Positions 10,206 to 22,054 of a stretch of DNA of 64,000 bases are shown piece by piece (within the stretch, counting starts at the first letter, position 1; the number at the start of each line of letters is the position of its first letter). Source of the stretch: Toxonevra muliebris (taxonomy: Eukaryota; Arthropoda; Insecta; Diptera; Pallopteridae); NCBI GenBank assembly GCA_963691655.1, contig OY829327.1:55812079-55876078 (forward strand). Reading direction: 5' to 3'. The translations under genes and the position numbers were made by a program. A model generated the notes under the pieces. That model saw only the letters and a list, made by a program, of their open reading frames with translations, ran no database searches and was not told the origin of the DNA.

Positions 10206-10360
10206 TAGTAGAGTTCACGATCTGGTGCATATGGTCTGGCTTCATTGCAAATGTGATAATATTTCTGATATTACAACAACAAATAGTTATGTAATATGTA
10301 ATGAAAATGGCGCATTTTCACTGATGCAAGACCATTTGCACCAGATTGTGAACTCTACTA
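10206..10360. mobile_element. 155-bp MITE with 32-bp inverted repeats
   Basis: The left arm starts TAGTAGAGTTCACGATCTGG (10206) and the right arm ends CCAGATTGTGAACTCTACTA (10360). Over 32 bp the arms differ at only two positions. The outermost TA on each side could be a TA target duplication, as in Tc1/mariner-derived MITEs. There is no coding capacity. It lies 160 bp from the ps cassette exon, inside the large intron. Confidence 0.75.
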
Positions 10361-11539
10361 TTGTGATTCGCAAGTGTAACATTGTAAGTTAATTGAAATT
10401 TGTATTTATTATTATATAAACACATAGATATACAAGGTTCTTATACATAGCATAGCAGCTTCCCTTACCTCCATTCACTCTCAATAAAATCTAGTAGCAA
10501 CACCATTTGCCACCGAGATACACATACATTCATACATTCACACATACATTCGAGTACTTTCAATTAACATTTGTGACAAGTGGCAACAAAATGAACAATG
10601 ATACATCGCTCAGTCATTGTATCATATTATTATGCAATAGATGTGTTACACATGATTGCTTGTTTGGTGTTTACACACATGTTTGGGTGGGAGTGTGTGC
10701 GTTTTAGAATGCGTTACTTTTCTCAATTGGGCTTAAGATACTTTAATGTGTACCTTCTTTTGAATTTCTATTTAACTTAATTTTTTAATTTCATCATTTT
10801 AAATTCAAATTCGACAACATGAATTTTTTAGATTTCTTTGTTTTTGCTTCTATGCATAAAGCCACAATAATTATTCAAGCAAAGTGTATGCATGTATGTG
10901 CACATGTGTCCTTCAAATAAATATAAATGTTTTTTTTTCTTTTTTTTGCTTGGTTTGTCGTGAGGTTTTAATTAGACATGCATTGCAAATTGAATTTATA
11001 TGATTCAAAATGCATAGATACTCACTCATAAATAGAATGACATTGTGCAGATACTTATATACTACATAGGAATATACATATATAATATATGTATTTAAGA
11101 ATGTGTGCAGATACATTTCGCTATTATTATTTACTATAATTATAGCAAACAAAAATATTAAGAAAAGTACAAGTACAACATAAATAACTAAAATGTAGAT
11201 CACATGAGAAATCTATATGGAAAAATGGTATTCGCTTATTTAATGGTGAAGAAAATTACAAACGAAACATTATTTAATATTAGCGCCTTAAACTAGGCTT
11301 CAAATTGCCTTTTTACCCTTTTAGGCAGGTTATAATCACTGTAAACGTAAACTGATTTTACTGACACTGCTAATTTAAAAAATTTAAGCATTTCATTTTT
11401 AAGTTTAAGGGGAGATTTCAGTTTTATTAGTTAAAATATACCTTTTTGAATTATTCAAGATTAACGTGGCTATCGTCTGATAAAATAAATAAAGATATAC
11501 ATTTTTTAATAACTTTTCACTTCATCTCGATCTGTGTAG
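10361..11539. other. Intron, no element recognised
   Basis: AT-rich ps intron with CATACA-type simple sequence near 10530-10550. The short frames at 10507-10780 and 10913-11203 are low-complexity and unsupported. Confidence 0.4.
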
Positions 11540-12180
11540 TCCAAATCTGAAATCAATCGATACGAAAATTAGAAAGAGCGCTCTGATTTTGATGAAAATT
11601 CGTCGCTAAACTCAAATCAAAATTCAGTTTTAATAAGCCCGTTGTTTTGGATTCGCCACAAACTAAGTTTAAAGTTACAATTTTTGTTATATTCGGCAAG
11701 CTATAATGGGAGAATGGGAAGTTTGATCCTCAAGAAATTAATTTTATTTTGTTATATTGATATTATACTTTTCATTGAAATCCTTTAATGTTGGAATAAA
11801 ATTAATAGAATAGAATAACTTGACTTTTTACACTTATATTCTTTTTCCAGCATGATTGTATACTTTTATGGTTAACAAAAAAAAGTTTAATTCCAATTTT
11901 TGCCGAAAAAATCGTGCTCGGATTAAATTATTAAATTAAATTAAATTATTTCCCTAGAGCGGGAAATGTTTTGCATAGTCCGATAAAGAAAGACGCGTTC
12001 TAAAATAAAGAAATTGTTCAGGAACATATTTTGACTCTTTTCTCACAAAATTCGTCCATTTTCACTTTTTGTATTTTCAAAAATTCTTATCTTTAGAAAC
12101 AATGCATTTTTTAGCTTTTAAATCTTAGATAAAAAATAACACCAAAAATTTTTTTGATAAATTGCGAATACAAAACTGGA
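11540..12180 (+). repeat. Unclassified dispersed repeat A, copy 1
   Basis: This segment aligns in the same orientation with 25260-25910. Shared anchors include CAGCATGATTGTATACTTTT, GGCAAGCTATA, ATTGAAATCCT followed by AATGTTGGA, and CTTGATAAATTG-like ends. The copies are clearly diverged with many indels. I find no coding frame and no terminal repeats, so class is unknown. Confidence 0.65.
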
Positions 12181-14636
12181 ACTTCCGGCAGGATATCATT
12201 GAAAAACGTTTTTTCAGATGTTTTTTACTCAACGGACTAAAAAACTAAAATCGAACTATTCAAAATTTTTTGGGACAAATTTGTCGACTTTGAACTGCAC
12301 CAAGACCAACGTTTTAAGTTTTTAGTAATGTAAAGTGGTTCTATCACGTCACGATACTAAAGGTAAAATAAATCTCGGTTTCGGTCATTTTCTACCTATG
12401 CTTAACAAAAGTAGAAACAATTTTTTGCATTTTTATTTTGCAACAAGTCGGCAATATTTTCTAGCCTAAAAATGTGATATGTCAATTGCGCTTATTATCA
12501 TCCACCAACTATAAAATACAGAAATTAATTTTTGAATTTTTATTTATTGGTTTTTGAAACATTTTGATCCCAACTTAAAGTCCATTACAATTTTGAAAAA
12601 CTTTATCCCTAAAATGTAAAATTCCGATTTTACTTTTCATTCGATTTATAAAATCTGCATTTCGAGCTTGATTATGTGCTTCACCATCCAATAATTTTTG
12701 AATTTTAAGATTTAATTTTTATATTTTTAGGATGAAAAAATGCAAGGTAATTTTTGTTTATCAAATTTCGATTATTTTCAGTTTAGTTGTTTTCAAAAAT
12801 AACAAAATTTCTCATTTTGAAAAATTAAAGAAACAGAATTATTTTTGGAAATTATTCATTTACTTAATTCGTGAAACTGTTGCTGTTACTAACTGTAAAT
12901 TGATATCAAATGCGCTCCTTGGTTCGTGCCAGTAGGATCGAATGTACAATGTGCAGCGTTTCTAAGATGCTGAGGCTAAAAATGAGAAGGATTCCATTTC
13001 CGACTTTTTTCAAGGTACAGTTCTCACCACAAAAAACTTTTTAAAAAAGTCATTAATTGAACCAGCCTGTAGTTTACTATAAAAAAGAAACACACTCGCT
13101 TCAGAAAAGTTTTTCCCCGCGTAAAATGCACTAAATTTAATTAGAAAAGCATTAAAAAAGCACTGAGCAAAAAACAACGTCACTACGCATCCTGCCACAT
13201 AGCCTGCAATATTTCCTTCCTTTTTTCTTATATAGTACTCGGTGAAAACTGACGTACTATATCCCAAGCCGAACCAAAGTGGGTTACGGAGTTAAACCCT
13301 TCTCTCCCTCTCCGCCCTTTGCCTATGAAAATTTTATACATTTCGGCCATTGATCATGAATTAAAAAAAGAAAATGTAAAGGGACGAAAAATATAGTGCG
13401 AAAAACACTAATTTGGCAGCACTGCTATTTAAAAATTAAAGAGCATTAGTTTTCTCTCTCTCTCTCTCTCTCTATCACACAAAGGTTCTCTTCATTACTA
13501 ACCTCACTTTCTATATTACAAATTGTGTTTTTGTTTTGTTGCACTAGTTTATTTCCTATTGCCCTATTGCTGTTGTTGTTGCTCTTTTATTTTATATTCT
13601 CAAACTAAAGAAATACACACTGACACAATTTCATTTTTAGAATTTTTTGAGAAAATAGATCGCGTCGCATATTTTATTTTAATTTTTTTTTTTTTGACGC
13701 ATTCACAAGTAAACACATTTATACATACATGTGTTATATATTATGTATATGTACATATGTATGTATGTATATTTTTAAAATGTTCTACTTTGATAGACAA
13801 GTGGGAAAGAGCAGTGCGGGGGAGAGTGAGAGGTGGTAACAAACACAATATTTCAACAACTTTTTTAAACTTTTAATTAAGATTTTCGCTTGCAATCATT
13901 TTATACACTAAACATTTTAGTGATAAGCCTTAGTTTGTATTTACATATGTACACATTTATGTACTCTTGTTTGTGTATATCAGAGTAGGAGTGTGTATGA
14001 ACAAATATATATCAGATATATGTGTGCTGATAGAGTGAATTTAGGATTTTGTGTTAGTTTTTAGTTAAGAGATAAGACTTTGACAAAAATGAATTAAGTG
14101 TTGAATGTGTTTAGATCTCAATGAACTAATATGAATTGTTTTGTTTTTCATTTGTCTTCAAAAAAGATGGGTATATATTTCACAAATATGCATATATATA
14201 TATTATAACTGGCATAATAGCCCTCTGTGAGGCGACGAAAATCAAAACCCTTTTATTTTCTAGATTTCGTTCGTTCCACAAATTTAAGATACAAAAACGT
14301 CTTTTGAATTCGTTTAGCCCGAGAATTGTGCAACAATGATCTCAAAAAATAAAAAAAAATTTATCATATTTTAGAAATTATAAGTTGGTCATCTTCACAA
14401 CAACAACAACACCAATATAAATTTACTTATTTGGAGTAAATTGAGTAGACAAAAGATGTACTCCCTAAAAGTAGTACAGTTCGTTTAACCATCGTGAAAT
14501 AAATAAAGTGAAATAAATAGAACTGACGCCCTCTTTTTCGTTCTCTGATGTCTGCCGAATTCGAAAATGTTGTTCTTTTATTTCTCCCAAAGTATTTGAC
14601 ATATCAAAAATAAAGTTATTTTTGCTGCTGCGACAG
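12181..14636. other. Intron, simple repeats only
   Basis: AT-rich ps intron with a (CT)n tract at 13452-13473 and TATG/TACA repeats at 13725-13770 and 13940-14030. Nothing here looks like an exon. Confidence 0.4.
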
Positions 14637-14975
14637 AAGCTGTAAAAATGCAACACGTTAAGTTATCTGAACATCCGCACACAGGCACGTCACTGTCACA
14701 GCGTTTTTCGAGCACATTCATTTCTGTTTGTCGCGCTGAAGACGCAGTTCACCCCGTTTTTACTACGATTCTTTTTCTGCTTCTTCAACTTTTTCTTTAA
14801 TTTTGTGATAGGAAAGTTTTTCAACAAAAAATGCTGGAAAAATTTTTATAAAAGGACGTGAAGAAATGAGATCTCCCAAGGTGTTTTCTACAATTATGGG
14901 CCGTACATTCGAAAAAACTATTGTATTTCTTACATGAGGATTTAACTCTAAATTTACAGTTTTTCTTTTTACCAC
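14637..14975 (-). repeat. Dispersed repeat with a C-terminal reading frame, copy 2
   Basis: On the minus strand a frame opens at 14975 (MVKRKTVNLELNPHVRNTIV...), runs through FFVEKLSYHKIKEKVEEAEK and meets a stop near 14763. Beyond it the homology continues through LRLQRD and a version of the final peptide CADVQIT followed by TAA. About 14637-14833 is homologous to 1-205 of the window in inverted orientation. Here the frame is broken by stops and shifts, while copy 1 stays open. The family is not recognised. Confidence 0.55.
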
Positions 14976-15028
14976 TCAAATTAAAAGGATGCTAAGCCCT
15001 TTTAAAACCGTCAAGATTTTTCTTCAGA

Positions 15029-15894
15029 TCACCCAAAAGAAGTAGTCATGCCAGAAATAGCCGATAAAATCCATGGAATGATGTTAGACGATCGGAGAAT
15101 GAAAGTGCGTGAGGTGGCTGAGGCTGTAGGCATCTCAACTGAATATTTGGACTTGAAAAAGCTATCCGTGCGATAAGTGCCTCAATTGATCACACTTTAC
15201 CATAAGCGCAATCATGTGACCACTTCGAAGGGATGTTAGGCGATGTTAAACCGCAAATAGAACGAATTTTTGTGTCGTTTCCTAACCGTGAATGAAATAC
15301 AGATCCAACATAACACACCAGAGATCAAGAAACAGTCAAAGCAGTGGACTTCTCCGGGTGAACGTGCACCAAAGAAAGCCAAGGTGGGTTTGTCCGTCAA
15401 CAAGGTCATGGCGATAGTTTTTTGAGATGCACGCGGTGACATTCACATCGATTAGATTGAAAAGGGTAAAAAAATTACCGGTGAATATTATTCGCAGCTA
15501 TTGAACATATTCGACATTGATTTGAAGCAAAAACGATCGCATTTGGCGAAGAAAAAAGTGCTCTTCCACCGTGATAACTCACCAGTGCACACGTGTGTAG
15601 TCGCCATGATAAAAATCCATACATTGAGCTGCCACCCCATATGCATATTCTCAAGATATAGCCCCTGCGACTATTTCTTATTTCCAAACCTGAAGAAATG
15701 GCTCGCCGGTAAGAGATTTGGGTTGAATGAAGAGGTCATCATTCGAACAAACGCCTATTTTGTGGACCATGAGAAAACCTATTATTTGGAAGGAATTAAA
15801 AAATTGGAAAAACGCTGGACGAGGCTATTTTGAGAAATAAAACGCTTTTTTACCGAGGGCAGTTTGATAAGTCACTGACTTATCAAACTGCCCT
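15029..15894 (+). mobile_element. Mariner transposon relic with broken transposase
   Basis: Pieces of a mariner transposase follow in order. HPKEVVMPEIADKIHGM (about 15030-15080) is followed by KVREVAEAVGIS, SPGERAPKKAKVGLSVNKVM (15350-15410), KKITGEYYSQLL, LAKKKVLFHRDNSPVHT with the second catalytic Asp (15545-15595), the third Asp in SPCDYFLFPNLKKWLAGKRF (15660-15720), and LEGIKKLEKRWTRLF ending at 15833. The 5' end (first helix-turn-helix) is missing, about ten codons are deleted after GIS, several codons are stops, and the first catalytic Asp in the VDE motif is Asn (VNE). It is inactive. A hairpin at 15856-15894 marks the right end. Confidence 0.85.
15856..15894. repeat. Perfect 17-bp inverted repeat at the mariner end
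   Basis: AGGGCAGTTTGATAAGT (15856-15872) and its exact reverse complement (15878-15894) are separated by only 5 nt. It abuts the end of the mariner transposase relic. One arm is likely the element's right terminal repeat; the other may be a left terminus brought next to it by deletion. Confidence 0.7.
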
Positions 15895-15899
15895 TGTAG

Positions 15900-15983
15900 T
15901 ATTATGCCTTCTTTCAATCCGCATTTGCGTCCGCATTCACATTTGCCTCCGCGACCGATAACCTAACATCCGTTACATCACTA
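15900..15983 (-). mobile_element. Partial hAT MITE end
   Basis: Read on the minus strand from 15983, it begins TAGTGATGTAACGGATGT, the same end as the complete 98-bp element at 7482-7579, and continues into CGC/ATTTGCG-type repeats. Only one end is present; the other side runs into the mariner relic. Confidence 0.55.
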
Positions 15984-18494
15984 CTGTATGTATACATATT
16001 TGAACATAGCTATTTAATGTGAAGCATACTCCTAGGCGTAAAAAAAACAAATTCTACCCCGACAATTGGCACCTATTTACATACTTTTAATAAAAACTTG
16101 TAAAATATTTTAATTACAGCTAACTACACAATATTTAAATTAAAAAATTACAACAAAATTTGCATGTAAAGCGGAAAGCAGAGAATCATTTTGATTTAGT
16201 TTATCTACCTGTATATATGTATGTGTATGTACTCGTGCATATATAAAAATGTCTTAAAAATATATTACAATGATAAATTACACTTTGTATATATGAATGC
16301 ATACATACATACATAACAACAAAATAACCCACGGGGAAATTCAAGACACTTCCATTTTGCTACGGATCTATTGAGATTCATTTGAAAACATTTTAACGCA
16401 AGTGCCCGAAATCAAATCCATTCTCATTTGTTTCGTTTCGGAAGCAACACAAAAAGCAGTAAAGTATAATTTTAACTTTTCCATTATATACATTTATTTA
16501 TTCACATAAAGCGACTTATGGTAACTAAACTTCATTCAGTATGCTTCGCTTCAAAACCAACAAATCAAATTGCAAATCTTTTCTGATACATAGTACATTA
16601 GAAAGAAAGGAAAAGTTTGCTCTTCCGAGTACGAAAAGGCGCGCTTCAACGGTTTAAAAAATGTGCATCAGAATTCATTCTGGTGCGAATTTCACCACTG
16701 TCATACAGCCATGCATTCAGACATACAACATATACACAAAAATATGTATATGCATGTGCATTGTGTGCAAAAATATGCTGCACCAATTTTGCACCACTTA
16801 GAACAAACGCAAAATGCACAAACAACAATTGAAACTGGGACAACAGGGCAAATTTCTGCGCATTTCAGTGTCGTCATGCGATTTACAAAACAAAAGCAGA
16901 AGAAGAGAGAAAAAAGAACAAAAGAAGAAGAGTAAATAAAATACCCTAAAAAAAAGAAGAAAAACACAAACGATAAAATGTGCATTTGCCTCTTTAATGC
17001 CAAAAATAAAAATGTGCTCTAATCAAATTGGAGAAAAAGGCTGTAAACTGCAGCAATTTTTATTATGGTTGCTGCGTTTCTTGGTTTAAATCTTGTTAAC
17101 AATTTTTTACAAACGAAAATTTAAGATATCAGGCATTGAGCTTCGGTGAAGTTTGTGACTTTTCGATTGCATTGCACATTTATTCACAACATGGCAAAAT
17201 CCACATTCGCGGTTCTAGCTGATGATATACGTAATGCAATTTTCAATGCCATCAATTCCATCAGTACGCTTGAAAAAGCACAAATTGATTTTCTTTTGTT
17301 TTATTTAAACGATTACGAAAAATATACAGCGAATATTGCAAAACCGTGGGGCGTATGAGCAATATTTAATTCAATTATTTATTGGATGAACGAAATGTTT
17401 TGGCACGTTCGGAGCGAAACGGGGTCGGCAAATTTGGAGACCATTCTCTATTCGTTCATTTTGAATCCCAGATTATTACTTCTTATTTTCTGCCAACGAT
17501 CAACACTACAGTGAAAGGTCAAGGGTATTTTAAAAGTACGAAAATCTTGTTCTTAATCACACTCACCCGCACTCTTTTTAGTGGCACGTAAGTGCCGTTT
17601 TTGAACTATCTTATCTTCTTTTCTCTTCAATAAACCCCATTACAGCGCTTAAGGACTGGGATGAATAAGTATTTTTGTATTTGTGAAACAAACTTCTGAC
17701 CAAAAAATATGATAATCTGGCACTAACAAAACGAGAAAAAATGAGTGAGTTTAACCTTCTTCGAAAACATAAACTAAGCATTTATTTTGTTATTAATTAA
17801 TACCTATTAATTTATGTTTTTGCAATCAAAAAATATTAATAATGAAAAGTTCATTAAAAACTTTGAATCGGACTTGCAACATCAATCAAATGTTGCAATA
17901 ATTTAATATCAAACGCATAAAACTAATGTGCAATACGATCATGTGTATGTATGTAGAATATGAGTGTGCTGGTATGTTGCAAGCAGAGATTATTGCAAAC
18001 AAACCAGTTTACGAACCAGAAACTCACTTGCCAAACATAACACACAATCACAAACACAGCCACACAGTTATGCACAAACATGTGTTTGTGCGTTTTGTTT
18101 TGTTGCACAACATTAATGAACACAAGCGCTAATAAATGTTGCATGTTGCGAAAGTGATAAAAACTAAAATAGGTAAAAATATAAGTAGCGAAACATCAAT
18201 ATGTATTTCTATTTATGTTTTTTTTTTTTTACTCTGATCGAATGTGTTAAAGAAACTTTCCCACACAAAGCGTTTTTTGTTTTTTGTTTTTTATTTTTGA
18301 ACAATAACACTTTTGTTTCTTTGTTTCGTTTTTGCTTGTTCGATTTTTTATTTTTGATGTAGTTTTTTTGCTTTTCAAATGAGAGCTTGAGATGTTGCAA
18401 GAGATGATGAGATTTTGACTTTGTTGCTGTCGCAACAAATTGTGAAAATGTTTCTAAACAAATATGTCTATTGTTTATTTTTCTTACAACTCAC
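15984..18494. other. Intron between the cassette exon and the glutamine-rich exon
   Basis: AT-rich ps intron with TATG/CATA repeats (16210-16310) and T-rich tracts near the donor of the glutamine-rich exon (18210-18370). A 55-codon frame starting MAKSTFAVLADDIRNAIFNA (17191-17358, plus strand) has balanced composition but no family I recognise. It may be an old insertion and is not supported as a gene. Confidence 0.35.
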
Positions 18495-19401
18495 CAAAAC
18501 ACCAACAGGATTTATATGGCGATCCATTGCTGCCATGTTGATGATGTGAATGCTGATGATGTTGATGCTGCTGCTGATGCTGATGTTGCTGGTGTTGATG
18601 CTGATGTTGATGTGTCAAATCAGTTGATAGCGAAGATGGCGATGTTGCTGATAATGCTGCTGCTGCTGAGGTTGCTGTTGGCGATGTTAATGCTGCTGCA
18701 GATGTTACACCGCTTACTGATGTTGCCAAAGTGGAAGTATTTGTGACTCCGAGTGATGTTTGGGCACCCACCAAAGCAGCTGCTGCTGCTGGTAATGAGT
18801 TGCCGTTTTGTTGCTGCTGTGAATCCATCTGATGATTAAAATGTTGTTGATTTGAATTGATAATTAATAGATTTGTTGGTGGTATTACTGTTGCTGATGT
18901 AGCAGCAGTGGACAGAATGGCATTTGCTGTTGATTTTGTTGGTGATGATATTGGCGATGATGTCAACGATATGGAATGTTGTTGTTTCACTCTTGGTGGC
19001 GTATGTTGTTGTTGGTGGTGGTGGTGGTGGTGTTGATGTTGATGCTGATTGTAATTGGTTTGGATTGTGCTCGGTGACGATGATGTCGACGATGATGATG
19101 TAATGCTTTGTTGTTGTGATTGATGGTATTGCTGTTGTTGGTGGTGCTGCTGTTGTTGCTGCTGCTGCTGTTGCTGCTGTTGATGAAGATTATATTGATT
19201 TAGTTGTTGTTGTTGCTGCTGTTGTTGTCGCTGCTGCTGTGCATACAAGTCCATATGATTAAGAAATTGTTGTGCAGCGGTTGCACCACCAATTAAATCA
19301 TATGCATTGCTCATCAGGCTCTCGGCCGATGTAGCAGCAGAGGCTGCCTGCAAATGCAATTGTTGCTGCAAAGTGTTGGCGGCAGAGTTCGGCTGACTCA
19401 T
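18495..19401 (-). CDS. ps: ps alternative first coding exon, glutamine/histidine-rich N-terminus
   Basis: The minus-strand frame starts at ATG 19401, with an in-frame TAA two codons upstream, as MSQPNSAANTLQQQLHLQAA. It has a folded-looking stretch (SLMSNAYDLIGG...FLNHMDLYA), several glutamine runs, His/Gln repeats and Ser/Thr/Ala-rich segments, and reaches GSPYKSCWCF with donor G|GTGAGT at 18494 downward. Its exit phase (302 codons + 1 base) fits KH1 exon 6203-6343 or the cassette exon exactly. It would give 815 or 838 aa proteins. Long glutamine runs are common in fly RNA-binding proteins and suggest phase-separating or interaction segments. Assignment to ps rests on strand, position and phase. 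Confidence 0.7.
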
Positions 19402-22040
19402 CGTTTAGTCAATCGTTCTTATGTGATGCCGTATGGGAGTTTTATGGGAATTTAGACGGGAGCGGAATAGGAGGAAAATATGAATGTTGGCGATCAGTCT
19501 TTTTGCAATTACACACACAATTTCCATACAACAATGGGGAGCAGGGGTGTGGTATGATTGTATTCTATATTTGAAATAATGTGACGGCGTTTCTTGTGCT
19601 TTATTGTGACGGTTGCTGATATTCCCACTTATGTATAGGTTGGACTCTTTTAGATTAGATTCTCTATGTGGCAACTTTGGCTAGATTCATTTAATTTCGT
19701 TGTTGTTTCTAGGAGTTGGTAACAAAATGTTGTCGTTGTTATTGATGTCGTGTTGTTGATTTTCGTTTTTTTATTTTTGCAATTTTGTCAATATTTGCAA
19801 TCAATCAACCAATAAATCAATCAATCGTTATGGGGGAAAAAGAGAAAAAATAGAGAGAAAAATTTTTAATTATTGTTGCTGAAACATTTGTTGCTGAACT
19901 GAACTTTTTTTTGTGGCTTATAAACAATGTTGATGAATCTTTTTATTTGCTGTGTTTAATCTGCTTTTTCGTTTTTTTGTTGCTTTCTTTTTAATTCATA
20001 ATTAAATTAAAAATATGCACATTTATTAATTACTTCACGTTGGTTGAATGGTTTGGTGGTGGTGGTGGCTTTTGTGGTGGTAGTGATGATAGTTGTGGTG
20101 GTGGTGGTTGAGGTTAAGTAGGCGACAACGACAACAACAACAATACAAATATATATAGATAGATATATGAGAACAGCAGCAGCAATATTTTTTGTTTGTT
20201 TTGTTTTTGTTTCTTTGTTATGATGTATATTTATAATAATAGTAGTAGTGGTAGTAGTAGTAGTAGAAATAATAGTAGTAGTATTACTGGTAGTTGAAAT
20301 TGAAGAGTAATAGCGGTAGTAGTAGTAGTTGTAGTAGTAGTAGTTATAGTAAAAGTGCTCGCTTTTGATGATTTCGATTTTGATATACGCTGTGGTGATA
20401 ATGTTGATGATGTTGATGATGACGTTCTTTTTATTGATTGATTAATGTTGATGTTGTTTTTTGCATTTGCAAATTTTTGGGATCGGTTTTTTCAAAAATG
20501 TATGCGCAAAGAAATGTCCTTAAAAATGCAGATGCAGATTGTTATTGCAGTAGTTGCTGGATGAAAAATGTATTAAATTTACTACTATTCTTCGTTTGTG
20601 TATTGACTGTTTGTTGCTTTGTTGCTTGATAGAATGATGTTGGTTGATTATTGTATGAATTTCAATGATTTCGCTTTAGTAATTATCACACACAAAATAT
20701 ATGTTAATTTATTTATTTTTTTTTTGTTTTGTTTGATTTTGCCAAAAAAAAAAGGTAGTAGATAATTACAACATAAAATACACAACAACATCCAATTAAA
20801 ATAGTATGTATTTATATTGAAAAAATAGTAGTGAAATATTTTATACTTATGTTTTTGCCTTTACCATTTATGCTTTACGCAAGTGCTTGATCTTGCTGAT
20901 CTTGTTATTGTGTTGAGTTGATGTGATTAGTTTGATTTCTTTCTTATGTTGCCTCCAGTCTCTCAAATTTGACTACGTATCCGTCGTTGCAGCAGTAATT
21001 CGTACTGTGTATTTCTACTACTATGTACATATGTATGTATGTATGCAAGTAAATATGTATATTGCTGCTCTTTCTGTAGCACTTGCTGCAGATTGCTACT
21101 GCTTCTAGTTGCTAGCTGCTGATGGTTAATGCTGATGCTGATGCTGATTTGGTGGCTTGGTAGCTTGTGATAATGGATGCCACTGCTACAACGTTTGCGT
21201 TTGTTTGTTTTTATTTTTTTTTAAGAATGATTGCAGTAACAATAAGTTTGATGCTGATTATTGATTGATTCCTTAAATGCGTTGCAGTGCTTGGCTCTTG
21301 ATGATGAGTAGGAAGAAAAGTTCGTGGTGGTGATGTTGGTGGAGTGGTGGAAGTGGTGGACGTCGTTTGATGCAATTGATGAATAGATTTTTTTGAAGCA
21401 TTTGCACATTTATATATTATTTTATATTTAATGCGTTTGCGTTTCTGTGTTTTGTTTTTTGTTTTTTGATTTTTGCAGCGATTTCGATTTAAGGCGATTT
21501 TTTATGGAACTTTTCACTGAGATTTTTTTACGTTTTAAAAATGTAGTTATGCGAATTTTGTGTTATCACATTGAATATTGGATTCATTAAATGTATATAT
21601 GCGTTTATCGTATGTTTTTTTTATCACATTTGAGTTGCTTATTATTTATTTTTTTATTTACTTTTCATTTTTTATTTCTCATTTTTTTTTCAATTACTTT
21701 AGTACTTTTGTGGGAATGTTTCTGTTTGGTAACAAAAAAAAAAATTATATTTAATTATTCTACTTTTTCTCGCTTCAAGTTTGGTTTGTTAACGCTACGT
21801 TAAAGCTACAACAACAACTGATTAGAAATACGACAACGCAGCGTGATTTATCGTAATTTGCTACTTTTATTTTTCAGGTTTTTGATTTTTGATGTTTGTT
21901 GGCGGTGAATGATTTTGGTACATTTATATTTTTTTATTTTTAGTTTTAAAATTCTTATAGCATGAATGCCATTTCAATAGAGTTTGATTTGCAATTAAAA
22001 AAAAATGTTTTGTTGTGCAATGATTAACTATATATTATTA
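19402..22040. other. Upstream of the glutamine-rich exon: likely 5' UTR/promoter and trinucleotide repeats
   Basis: The 5' UTR and promoter for the alternative first exon should lie just above 19402, but no TATA box or initiator could be fixed. The sequence has GGT/GTG-rich patches (20050-20115), a long interrupted (TAG)n tract (20240-20345), TGATGT repeats (20390-20460) and TGC/TGA repeats (21060-21160). No further coding exon was recognised. Confidence 0.35.
20240..20345. repeat. (TAG)n-type trinucleotide microsatellite
   Basis: Interrupted runs of TAG/GTA units over about 100 bp, less than 1 kb upstream of the alternative ps first exon. Confidence 0.8.
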
Positions 22041-22054
22041 TTTTCATAGGTGCA

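Noticed and set aside
10913..11203. 96-codon hydrophobic minus-strand frame
   Set aside because: The apparent membrane segments come from TAT/ATA-rich DNA; no homologue is recognised.
13010..13267. 85-codon minus-strand frame
   Set aside because: No motif, no neighbouring signals, inside the ps intron on the same strand as ps but with no usable splice phase.
13452..13473. (CT)n as a GAGA-factor promoter element
   Set aside because: Simple repeat far from any recognised start; no supporting initiator.
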